From Mycobacterium simulans (GTDB lineage: Bacteria; Actinomycetota; Actinomycetes; Mycobacteriales; Mycobacteriaceae): a stretch of DNA of 64,000 bases. Shown here piece by piece: positions 10,416 to 17,395 of this stretch. Every line of letters begins with the position of its first letter. The stretch's first letter is position 1. The stretch lies in contig NZ_OCVX01000007.1 of assembly GCF_900232995.1 (NCBI RefSeq), positions 345,013-409,012 of the forward strand, read 5' to 3'. The notes beneath the pieces are model-generated. The model saw nothing but the letters and a program-made list of their open reading frames with translations, was not told the origin of the DNA and ran no database searches. The position numbers were made by a program, and so were the translations under genes.

Positions 10416-12173
10416 GTGTTGCTGCACGTGGTCGGCTCTTCCATTCCTACTGTGCTGCGCGAGCGCGCCAGCCTGAACCCCAACGATGCGGCAATCACCT
10501 ACATCGATTACGAGCAAGATTGGGACGGTGTTGCACAGACCCTGACGTGGTCACAGTTGTATCGGCGGATGCTCAACGTTGCCGAGCAGATCAGAGGTTG
10601 CGGGTCGACCGGTGATCGCGCGGTGATACTCGCACCGCAGGGTTTTGAATACATCATTGGATTTCTCGGCGCGTTGCAGGCCGGATTTACCGCAGTTCCA
10701 CTGACGGTTCCCTACGGCGGTGCCCACGATGAGCGGACGATTTCGGTCCTGAGTGACACCTCGCCTGCGGTCCTGCTGACCACGTCGGCCGTCGTCGACA
10801 ATGTCACTCCGCATGCGCAGCCGCAGCCGGGACGAAACGCACCATCGATCATTGAGCTGGATTTACTGGACCTGGATTCTCGGCCCCCGTCGGGCGCCTC
10901 TCGTGCCGTCAAGGACGCGCCGGAAATCCAGTATTTGCAATACACTTCGGGCTCCACTCGGGCACCGGCCGGGGTGGGAATCGCGAACAAAAATGTGTTC
11001 GCCAATTTCGCGCAGATGATCGCCGACTTCTTTGCGGCCGAGGGGGGTGTTGTCCCATCGGACATGACCGTGGTGTCTTGGTTGCCGCTGTACCACGACA
11101 TGGGTCTGCTGTTGGGAGCCATCATGCCGATCCTGATCGGTTCACCCACCGTGCTAACGAGTCCCGTGGGTTTCCTGCAGCGGCCAGCGCGATGGATAGA
11201 ACTGATGGCCGGCAACAGTTGCACGGTTTCCGGCGGGCCGAATTTCGCCTTTGAATTGGCGGTGCGCAAGACTTCGGACGAAGACATGGCCGGGCTTGAT
11301 CTCGGGCACGTGCACAGCATCCTCGACGGCAGCGAGCGAGTACAGCCCGCAACCCTCAAGCGCTTCGCTGAACGCTTTGCGCCCTTCAACTTCAATGCCA
11401 AAGCGCTGCGGCCCGCATATGGCATGGCGGAAGCAACCGTGTACTTGGCGACCCGTACCGCGAGCGAACCACCCAAGATCGGTTACTTCGAATCCGAGAA
11501 ACTGCCTGCCGGTCAAGCGATTTCGTGCCCAACCGGTAGCGGCACTCCGCTGGTCAGCTACGGCACCCCGGAGTCAGTGCTCGTGCGCATCGTCGATCCC
11601 GACACGAGTATCGAGTGTGCAGCTGGAACGGTCGGCGAGATCTGGGTCCACGGAGACAACATCGCGTCCGGCTATTGGCAGAAACCTGAAGAGACCAAGC
11701 GCACATTCGGCGCAAAGATTGCCACGCCTTCAGAGGGCACACCCGAAGGTCCCTGGCTGAGAACCGGAGATTCGGGCTTCTTCTCCGACGGAGAGATGTA
11801 CATCATCGGTCGCATCAAGGATCTCTTGATTATCTACGGGCGCAACCATTCTCCCGATGACATTGAGGCGACGATCCAGGAAATCACGGCTGGTCGCTGC
11901 GCTGCGATAGGGGTTCCGGATGGTAGCGCTGAGAAGCTCGTTGCGATCGTCGAAGTTAAGAAGCGGGGCGAGTCCGACGAGGAGGCGAAGGACAGGCTTC
12001 GCCTGATCAAGCAAGATGTGAACGCGGCGATATATAAGTCGCACGGACTGAGCGTGGCCGATCTTGTTCTGGTATCGCCGGGGTCGATTCCGATCACCAC
12101 GAGCGGCAAGATCAGGCGAGCACAGTGCGTCGAGCTGTACCGGCAACGCGAGTTCAGCCGCTTGGACGCTTAA
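10416..12173 (+). CDS. fadD24: Long-chain fatty-acyl-AMP ligase FadD24
   Basis: A 585-residue FAAL-class adenylating enzyme. FAALs activate fatty acids as acyl-AMP and hand them to a PKS rather than to CoA. Visible motifs are the P-loop-like YTSGSTRAPAGV (about 178), the central YGMAEATVYLA, a FAAL-type insertion in the segment after it (KIGYFESEKL), the GDSGFFSDGEMYIIGR hinge and the C-terminal lysine motif TTSGKIRRAQ. Length matches M. tuberculosis FadD24 (about 584 aa). The start may be the GTG at 10416 or the in-frame GTG at 10428. It diverges from pks5 with about 150 bp between, so it most likely supplies the starter acyl for that PKS. Confidence 0.93.
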   Translation: MLLHVVGSSIPTVLRERASLNPNDAAITYIDYEQDWDGVAQTLTWSQLYRRMLNVAEQIRGCGSTGDRAVILAPQGFEYIIGFLGALQAGFTAVPLTVPYGGAHDERTISVLSDTSPAVLLTTSAVVDNVTPHAQPQPGRNAPSIIELDLLDLDSRPPSGASRAVKDAPEIQYLQYTSGSTRAPAGVGIANKNVFANFAQMIADFFAAEGGVVPSDMTVVSWLPLYHDMGLLLGAIMPILIGSPTVLTSPVGFLQRPARWIELMAGNSCTVSGGPNFAFELAVRKTSDEDMAGLDLGHVHSILDGSERVQPATLKRFAERFAPFNFNAKALRPAYGMAEATVYLATRTASEPPKIGYFESEKLPAGQAISCPTGSGTPLVSYGTPESVLVRIVDPDTSIECAAGTVGEIWVHGDNIASGYWQKPEETKRTFGAKIATPSEGTPEGPWLRTGDSGFFSDGEMYIIGRIKDLLIIYGRNHSPDDIEATIQEITAGRCAAIGVPDGSAEKLVAIVEVKKRGESDEEAKDRLRLIKQDVNAAIYKSHGLSVADLVLVSPGSIPITTSGKIRRAQCVELYRQREFSRLDA

Positions 12174-12177
12174 CGCT

Positions 12178-13281
12178 ATGTCGGACGGCGCGGTGGCCCG
12201 GGCATTAGTGCTGCAGGCCCCGCGCAACCTGGTTATCCGGGAGTACGCGCTTCCCGACATCGGTGCGGACGACGCACTGGTGCGGGTCGAGGCCTGCGGG
12301 CTGTGCGGGACCGATCACGAGCAGTACACCGGCGAGCTTTCTGGCGGGTTTGCGTTCGTACCCGGCCACGAGACGGTCGGGACGATTGAGGTGATCGGAC
12401 CGCAGGCGGCGGCGAGATGGGGTGTGTCTGCGGGCGATCGGGTAGCCGTCGAGGTTTTCCAGTCCTGTCGCCAATGCGCAAACTGTCTTTCCGGCGAGTA
12501 TCGCCGCTGCGTACGTCACGGCCTGGCCGACATGTACGGCTTCATTCCGGTCGACCGTGCGCCGGGGCTGTGGGGCGGGTACGCCGAATACCAGTACCTG
12601 GCGCCAGATTCAATGGTGTTGCCGGTTGCCGGCGACCTCAGCCCCGAAGTGGCTACCCTGTTCAACCCGCTGGGCGCCGGAATACGTTGGGGTGTAACGG
12701 TTCCCGGCACCAAACCGGGAGACGTCGTGGCGGTGCTTGGCCCGGGTATCCGGGGGCTGTGTGCCGCCGCGGCGGCAAAGGAGGCGGGCGCCGGGTTCGT
12801 GTTGGTAACCGGGGTGGGCCCCCGTGACGGCGAGCGGTTGGCGCTGGCTTCCCAGTTCGGTGCCGACCTGGCCGTCGACGTTGCCGTTGCGGATCCGGTC
12901 GCCGCGCTGACACAGCACACCGGTGGGCTTGCTGACGTCGTGCTCGATGTCACCGCGAAGGCGCCGTCTGCGTTCGCGCAGGCGGTCGCGCTGGCCCGTC
13001 CTGCTGGGACGGTCGTTGTCGCCGGCACCCGAGGTTTCGGCAGCGGCGCGCCCGGATTCTCACCCGACGTGGTCGTGGTCAAGGAGCTGCGCGTGATGGG
13101 CGCCCTCGGCGTCGACGCCACCGCATACCGGGCCGCGCTTGATCTGTTGGTGCCCGGTCGTTCCCCCTTCGACAGTCTGCCCCGCCGCTGCGCGCGCCTC
13201 GAAGATGCTGAGGACCTGCTGGCTACCATGGCCGGAGAACGCGACGGCCTTCCCCCAGTACACGGAGTGCTTACACCATGA
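12178..13281 (+). CDS. adh: Zinc-type alcohol dehydrogenase, MDR family (Rv1530-like)
   Basis: A 367-residue medium-chain dehydrogenase/reductase. The catalytic zinc site is seen in ACGLCGTDHE and PGHETVG. Structural-zinc cysteines follow in CRQCANCLSGEYRRC. A Rossmann-type nucleotide segment (VVAVLGPGIRGLCAAAAAKEAGA) follows at about 180. It begins 4 bp after the fadD24 stop and its end overlaps the next gene by 4 bp, so it is in one operon with fadD24. The substrate is not evident. Neighbours suggest lipid metabolism. Confidence 0.9.
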   Translation: MSDGAVARALVLQAPRNLVIREYALPDIGADDALVRVEACGLCGTDHEQYTGELSGGFAFVPGHETVGTIEVIGPQAAARWGVSAGDRVAVEVFQSCRQCANCLSGEYRRCVRHGLADMYGFIPVDRAPGLWGGYAEYQYLAPDSMVLPVAGDLSPEVATLFNPLGAGIRWGVTVPGTKPGDVVAVLGPGIRGLCAAAAAKEAGAGFVLVTGVGPRDGERLALASQFGADLAVDVAVADPVAALTQHTGGLADVVLDVTAKAPSAFAQAVALARPAGTVVVAGTRGFGSGAPGFSPDVVVVKELRVMGALGVDATAYRAALDLLVPGRSPFDSLPRRCARLEDAEDLLATMAGERDGLPPVHGVLTP

Positions 13282-13856
13282 CCTCACCCATGAAGTCAAC
13301 CCGGGTACCTCTGTTGCCGGTCGACGAGGCCAAGGCCGCTGCCGATGAAGCCGGCGTGCCCGATTACATGGCCGAGCTCAGCATCTTCCAGGCATTGCTG
13401 AACCACCCGCGTCTGGCGCGGACCTTCAACGACCTGCTCGCCACCATGCTGTGGCACGGTGCCCTGCAGCCGCGGCTGCGCGAATTGGTGATCATGCGCA
13501 TCGGCTGGCTCACCGCGTGCGACTACGAGTGGACCCAGCATTGGCGCGTCGCATCCGGGCTTGGCGTGTCAGCCGACGACCTGCTCGGCGTGCGGGATTG
13601 GCAGGACTACGACGGCTTCGGGGCGACCGAGCGCGCCGTGCTGGCAGCCACCGACGATGTTGTGCGCGACGGCGCGGTGAGTGCCGAGAGCTGGGCAGCT
13701 TGTGAGCGTGAATTGCAGGGCGATACAACGGTTCTCATCGAACTCGTGACGGCGATTGGCTCGTGGCGGATGGTCGCTTCGATCCTGCAAAGCCTGAAAG
13801 TCCCGTTGGAAGAAGGGGTGTCCAGCTGGCCGCCCGACGGCGTGTCGCCCAGCTGA
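13278..13856 (+). CDS. AhpD/carboxymuconolactone decarboxylase-like protein (Rv1531-like)
   Basis: A 192-residue all-helical protein of the CMD/AhpD superfamily. The core RELVIMRIGWLTACDYEWTQH lies in the usual place, but the paired CxxC redox cysteines of true AhpD are not present: only one Cys sits before the Tyr-Glu-Trp-x-x-His stretch. Peroxidase activity is therefore doubtful. The ATG at 13278 overlaps the adh stop. A second ATG at 13290 would give 188 residues, the size I recall for Rv1531. Last gene of the fadD24-adh run. Confidence 0.8.
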   Translation: MTSPMKSTRVPLLPVDEAKAAADEAGVPDYMAELSIFQALLNHPRLARTFNDLLATMLWHGALQPRLRELVIMRIGWLTACDYEWTQHWRVASGLGVSADDLLGVRDWQDYDGFGATERAVLAATDDVVRDGAVSAESWAACERELQGDTTVLIELVTAIGSWRMVASILQSLKVPLEEGVSSWPPDGVSPS

Positions 13857-13941
13857 TCTCGCCGAGCGTGCAGCCAAAGCGAGATTTCGCGAGATCTTTC
13901 GCGCTGAGTGCACGTTGGGCGAAGGCGAAAAGCGTTGCGGT

Positions 13942-14376
13942 TCAGACGATCCGGTAGGTCTGCACGGCGTGGGCAACGACGTTGCCCTCGGGATCGGTCG
14001 CGGTGATCTCGGTGAAGATGAGTTCCTTGCGCCGCCGGGCAGTGCGGGCATGACACAGCAGGTCGCTGCGTTTCGCCGCGCCGGTGTACTGGATGCTCAT
14101 CGCCACCGTCGAGGCGCGTACGCCCTTGTCGAAGTCGTGGTTCGACCATGCGGCTGCAGCACCGGCGGTGTCCATCACCGACGCGATCACCCCGCCATGA
14201 AAGTAGGTGCCGTCATTGGTGAGGTCTTCTCGGAACGGAAGCCGGATCGTCACGTCGTCGGGTTCGTATTGTTCGAACACGACACCGAGCCCGCCGATGA
14301 ACGGCGTGCTCCGCATCAGGTCGCGCACCGCCTGGCGACGCTCGTGCTGCTGCTCGGTGGTCAATGGCTGGGCCAT
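13942..14376 (-). CDS. Hotdog-fold thioesterase, PaaI-like (Rv1532c-like)
   Basis: A 144-residue single hotdog domain. Typical features are GTYFHGGVIASVMDTAGAAAAW, the helix and first strand of PaaI-type acyl-CoA thioesterases, then a strand with RASTVAMSIQYTGAAKRSDLL. I chose the ATG at 14376 because it gives the family length; an upstream extension to 14415 crosses the promoter of the next gene. Convergent with the AhpD-like gene and divergent from the NMO-like gene. The substrate is unknown. Confidence 0.82.
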   Translation of the reverse strand: MAQPLTTEQQHERRQAVRDLMRSTPFIGGLGVVFEQYEPDDVTIRLPFREDLTNDGTYFHGGVIASVMDTAGAAAAWSNHDFDKGVRASTVAMSIQYTGAAKRSDLLCHARTARRRKELIFTEITATDPEGNVVAHAVQTYRIV

Positions 14377-14397
14377 AGCGGGTAGGCTACCGTATTC

Positions 14398-14413
14398 GAT
14401 TGACATATCAATC
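14398..14413. promoter_or_regulatory. Perfect inverted repeat in a divergent promoter region (putative operator)
   Basis: GATTGA-CATA-TCAATC, a perfect 6+4+6 palindrome between the thioesterase and NMO-like genes. It overlaps TTGACA (14401-14406), which could be a -35 element for the plus-strand operon. A TetR-family gene is the third gene here, so autoregulation through this site is an inference. Confidence 0.5.
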
Positions 14414-14435
14414 AATAGCTTTTAGCGTCGGCGAA

Positions 14436-15566
14436 ATGCGAACAAGAGTCGCCGACATGCTCGGTGTGGAGTTCCCGATCTGCGCTTTCAGCCACTGCCG
14501 AGATGTCGTGGCTGCGGTGACCAACGCCGGCGGTTTCGGGGTGCTGGGTGCCGTCGCCCACAGTCCTAAGCGGCTGGACAGCGAGCTGACCTGGATCGAG
14601 GAGCAAACCGGCGGCAAGCCGTATGGAGTCGACCTGCTGTTGCCGCCCCGCTACGTTGGCGCCGAGCAAGGAGGGATCGACTCGGCGCAAGCCCGCACCC
14701 TGCTGCCGGAAGAGCATCGCGCCTTCGTCGAGGACCTGCTGGCCCGGTACGGGATCAATCAACCTGCCGAGCGGGAGCGCGCACCGTTATCCGGTGGCGG
14801 GCTGAACATCTCACCCAAGGGCTACGAGCCGCTGCTGGAAGTGGCCTTTGCCCACGACATCCGCTTGATCGCCAGCGCGCTAGGTCCGCCGCCGAGCGAT
14901 CTTGTCCAGCGGGCTCACGACCACAACGTGCTGGTGGCCGCCCTGGCCGGCACCACGCATCACGCCCGGCGGCACGCTGCCGCTGGTGTGGACCTCATCG
15001 TCGCGCAGGGCACCGAAGCCGGGGGACACACCGGCGAGGTGGCGACCATGGTTCTGGTTCCCGAAGTAGTGGATGCGGTTTCGCCGACGCCCGTATTGGC
15101 CGCGGGCGGGATTGCCCGCGGCCGCCAGATCGCCGCGGCGCTAGCCCTGGGCGCCGAGGGCGTGTGGTGCGGTTCGGTGTGGTTAACGACCGAAGAAGCC
15201 GAGACGCCTCCGGTGGTTAAGGACAAATTCCTGGCGGCGAGCTCTTCGGACACGGTGCGGTCGCGATCGATGACGGGCAAGCCCGCGCGGATGCTGCGCA
15301 CGGCCTGGACCGACGAGTGGGACCGGCCCGACACTCCCAACCCGCTTGGCATGCCGTTGCAGAACGCGCTGATCAACGAGCCACAGCTGCGTATCAACCA
15401 GGCGGCTGGCCAGCCGGGCGCCAAGGCTCGTGAGCTTGCGACCTACTTCGTCGGCCAGGTCGTCGGTTCGCTCAACCGGGTGCGGCCGACGCGTTCGGTG
15501 GTGCTCGAAATGGTCGAGGAGTTCATCGACACCATCGGACAGCTCGAGACCCTTGTCGATAGGTGA
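14436..15566 (+). CDS. Nitronate monooxygenase/enoyl reductase-like flavoprotein (Rv1533-like)
   Basis: A 376-residue TIM-barrel flavoprotein of the 2-nitropropane dioxygenase (NMO/FabK) family. Seen are the N-terminal GVEFPICAFSHCRDVV and NAGGFGVLG, the segment GVDLIVAQGTEAGGHTG carrying the family's active-site His, and the FMN-phosphate loop PVLAAGGIARGRQIAAALALGAEGVWCGS split over 15080-15180. The start is placed at the ATG at 14436 (RTRVADMLG). The longer reading from 14400 would run through the palindrome. It is followed by a TetR gene 6 bp downstream. Confidence 0.85.
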   Translation: MRTRVADMLGVEFPICAFSHCRDVVAAVTNAGGFGVLGAVAHSPKRLDSELTWIEEQTGGKPYGVDLLLPPRYVGAEQGGIDSAQARTLLPEEHRAFVEDLLARYGINQPAERERAPLSGGGLNISPKGYEPLLEVAFAHDIRLIASALGPPPSDLVQRAHDHNVLVAALAGTTHHARRHAAAGVDLIVAQGTEAGGHTGEVATMVLVPEVVDAVSPTPVLAAGGIARGRQIAAALALGAEGVWCGSVWLTTEEAETPPVVKDKFLAASSSDTVRSRSMTGKPARMLRTAWTDEWDRPDTPNPLGMPLQNALINEPQLRINQAAGQPGAKARELATYFVGQVVGSLNRVRPTRSVVLEMVEEFIDTIGQLETLVDR

Positions 15567-15572
15567 TGCGAA

Positions 15573-16229
15573 ATGAGCCGCACCAGCACCAGGCGGCGTC
15601 GCGCGATCAGCGACGAGGAGAAGTCCAAACGGCGCGAGGAGATCATGGCGGCGGCCAAAAAGGTGTTTGCCGGCAAGGGTTTTCACGCCACCACCATCGC
15701 CGACATCGCCAAGCAGGCGGGCCTGGCATACGGGTTGGTCTACTGGTACTTCGATTCCAAGGACGATTTGTTCCATGCGTTGATGGCCTCGGAGGAAGAG
15801 GCCTTGCGTACGCATCTCAGCGCGACGTTGTCGTCATTCACCGGCGAAGCAGCGGCGCCGCGGACCTCCTTTCACGCGCCCTTAAAAGCCGGCGTGCAGG
15901 CAACCTTCGAGTTCTTCGAAGCCGACAAGGCAACCGTCAAACTGCTGTTCCGTGACGCTTATGCGTTGGGCGATCGATTCGAAAAGCACCTCGGCGGGAT
16001 TTACGAGCGATTCATCGATGACATCGAAACCTTCATCGTCGCCGCTCAGGAGCGTGGCGAGGTGGTGTCGGCGCCACCTCGAATGATCGCGTACACGGTG
16101 GCGGCACTGGTCGGCCAACTGGCACATCGGCGGCTTAGCACCGACGACGACGTCACCGCAGCTCAGGTCGCGGATTTCGTCGTTTCACTGGTTCTTGACG
16201 GGCTGCGCCCGCGCCCCGCTGGTAGCTGA
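15573..16229 (+). CDS. TetR-family transcriptional regulator (Rv1534-like)
   Basis: A 218-residue regulator. The N-terminal helix-turn-helix is typical: KVFAGKGFHATTIADIAKQA, then GLAYGLVYWYFDSKDDLF. The C-terminal ligand-binding part is alpha-helical. It sits 6 bp after the flavoprotein and so shares its transcript. The palindrome at 14398-14413 is the best candidate operator. The ligand is unknown, possibly an acyl-CoA given the thioesterase and flavoprotein neighbours. Confidence 0.88.
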   Translation: MSRTSTRRRRAISDEEKSKRREEIMAAAKKVFAGKGFHATTIADIAKQAGLAYGLVYWYFDSKDDLFHALMASEEEALRTHLSATLSSFTGEAAAPRTSFHAPLKAGVQATFEFFEADKATVKLLFRDAYALGDRFEKHLGGIYERFIDDIETFIVAAQERGEVVSAPPRMIAYTVAALVGQLAHRRLSTDDDVTAAQVADFVVSLVLDGLRPRPAGS

Positions 16230-16375
16230 GACCACGCGGCCATAAGGCCAGCTCAGCGGGTATAAACCTGGCCAATAGCTGTCAGCCCGCATCGTGGAAG
16301 CGTAAAGATTCGAACATGCGGCCCCGATGATGTTGACCGAGCCGGATGGGTCGTGCATCATCGTCGGGTAAGCAC

Positions 16376-16526
16376 CTCGTTAGGTGAGGCGGCTACACGA
16401 ACATAGGCCACTGACCCCGAACGTCGAAAGACGCCCCGGGTCAGGACAGCTCCTCCCGGCTTAAGGGTTGAGCCCAGGTGGCTTCCGGTTACCGGACACG
16501 TCGTGTGGTGCCAAAGCTCTGACGAG
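16376..16526 (+). promoter_or_regulatory. M-box (ykoK) magnesium riboswitch
   Basis: Conserved M-box blocks appear in order: CGTTAGGTGAGG near 16379, ACATAGGCCACTGACCC, GTCGAAAGACGCC, GGGTCAGGACAGCTCC, and the 3' block GTGCCAAAGCTCTGACGAG ending at 16526. These are hallmarks of the Mg2+-sensing riboswitch first found at mgtE/ykoK. In M. tuberculosis an M-box is known upstream of Rv1535, and this one has the same downstream gene. High Mg2+ is expected to fold it and lower expression. Confidence 0.92.
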
Positions 16527-16540
16527 TGGGGTGCGGATTT

Positions 16541-16560
16541 CCGACAGTGGTCGGTTTTTC
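16541..16560 (+). terminator. Intrinsic-terminator-like hairpin after the M-box
   Basis: CCGAC (16541-16545), loop AGTG, GTCGG (16550-16554), then TTTTTC. The short GC stem with a T-run starts 15 bases after the last M-box block, so it is a likely expression platform. T-run terminators are uncommon in mycobacteria, which makes the assignment notable. The stem is only 5 bp. Confidence 0.55.
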
Positions 16561-16630
16561 CTTCCCCCTTTGGTGCACCTGGATCGTGCGGTACCCGCAC
16601 GCGTCGTGACCGTGAGGAGGTGAGGGACGA

Positions 16631-16711
16631 ATGAGTTCCAGTGATAGTCCGGACCGATATCCGGGCTGTGTTTCGTCCCGATCCGGCCTCTGGCGCGACG
16701 TTGTCGACTGA
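16631..16711 (+). CDS. Possible 26-codon small ORF in the M-box leader
   Basis: ATG at 16631 preceded by GAGGAGG (16614-16620) at 10 bases, ending in TGA at 16709-16711. The peptide begins MSSSDSPDRYPGCV and ends LWRDVVD. The very strong ribosome site in an otherwise untranslated leader supports translation. It lies after the M-box hairpin and 115 bp before the Rv1535-like start. Whether it is a real product or a regulatory uORF cannot be told from one sequence. Confidence 0.4.
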   Translation: MSSSDSPDRYPGCVSSRSGLWRDVVD

Positions 16712-16826
16712 GTCGTCAAACCCAGACATCACGCGCCTCTAGAGCGGAATCGCTACGGGACGGGACCAGGTCAGTTCAGGTCAGTGTCCACATGTTCCAA
16801 GTTTGATTTCCGTCCAGGAGGCGATC

Positions 16827-17066
16827 ATGACCGCAGCTCTGTACGACGAAGTAGTAACCGTAGCGCCCGCGCCACAGCTGCACGTGGTGCGCGACGTCCC
16901 GACTCAGGCCCCCGCGCCCAAGAAGACGGCCCGGCAGATCGACACCCGGCCTTTCGGCGCCGGCGGCGACCCACTGGTCGACGGGGCCGCTCGCTTGCTG
17001 AGTGTTCCGCTGCGGCACGTGTACGCCGCGTTGTGGCGTGTCGGGCTTCTCGAGATCCAAGCCTGA
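16827..17066 (+). CDS. Small Mg2+-regulated protein, Rv1535-like
   Basis: A 79-residue protein of unknown function. The ATG at 16827 follows AGGAGG (16816-16821). The N-terminal half is variable. The C-terminal half is conserved-looking (RQIDTRPFGAGGDPLVDGA, then SVPLRHVYAALWRVGLLEIQ). There is no signal peptide or membrane segment. It is the only gene under the M-box leader and is followed by a strong hairpin. In M. tuberculosis the orthologue is induced by Mg2+ limitation. No enzymatic motif is recognisable. Confidence 0.85.
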   Translation: MTAALYDEVVTVAPAPQLHVVRDVPTQAPAPKKTARQIDTRPFGAGGDPLVDGAARLLSVPLRHVYAALWRVGLLEIQA

Positions 17067-17090
17067 GTCCGATGGCTAGTGAGCAATCTG

Positions 17091-17149
17091 GGCTCCAAGG
17101 GGCTACCCGGCCGCAGGCCTAGCCCGCGACCAGGTAACCCCTTGGAGCC
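17091..17149 (+). terminator. Strong hairpin after the Rv1535-like gene (terminator-like, no T-run)
   Basis: GGCTCCAAGGGG (17091-17102) and CCCCTTGGAGCC (17138-17149) form a perfect 12-bp stem, extended inside by TACC/GGTA. It sits 24 bp after the stop codon and before the T-box, so it probably separates the M-box transcript from the ileS transcript. It lacks a U-tract. Confidence 0.6.
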
Positions 17150-17186
17150 GTCGACGCCGCCACGTGGATTTGTGGCGCTTAAGTAG

Positions 17187-17391
17187 AATCGGCCTATCGG
17201 CATCGATCCGGCTATCACCGGGGAGCCTTCGGAAGAACAGCCAGCCTGGCCTAGTAGAGCCGAACGGGTGGGCCCGTCACAGCCCCAAAGTTGAGCGGTC
17301 ACGCACGAGCGTGGCAAGCGGGGTGGTACCGCGGCGGTTGTGCACCAGCGCATCGTCGTCCCCGGGCCTGACCTGGCACAGGGAGACGACG
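17187..17391 (+). promoter_or_regulatory. T-box leader of ileS (short stem I, isoleucine specifier, translational type)
   Basis: The T-box signature TGGTACCGCG is at 17324-17333. Upstream, the hairpin GGCT-ATCACCGGGG-AGCC carries the codon ATC (17214-17216) in its loop, fitting the ultrashort stem I known for actinobacterial ileS T-boxes. Near the gene, CGTCGTCCCC (17354-17363) can pair with GGGAGACGACG (17381-17391), which contains the ribosome site, so control is probably at translation. Uncharged tRNA-Ile would release the ribosome site. Confidence 0.9.
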
Positions 17392-17395
17392 CACC

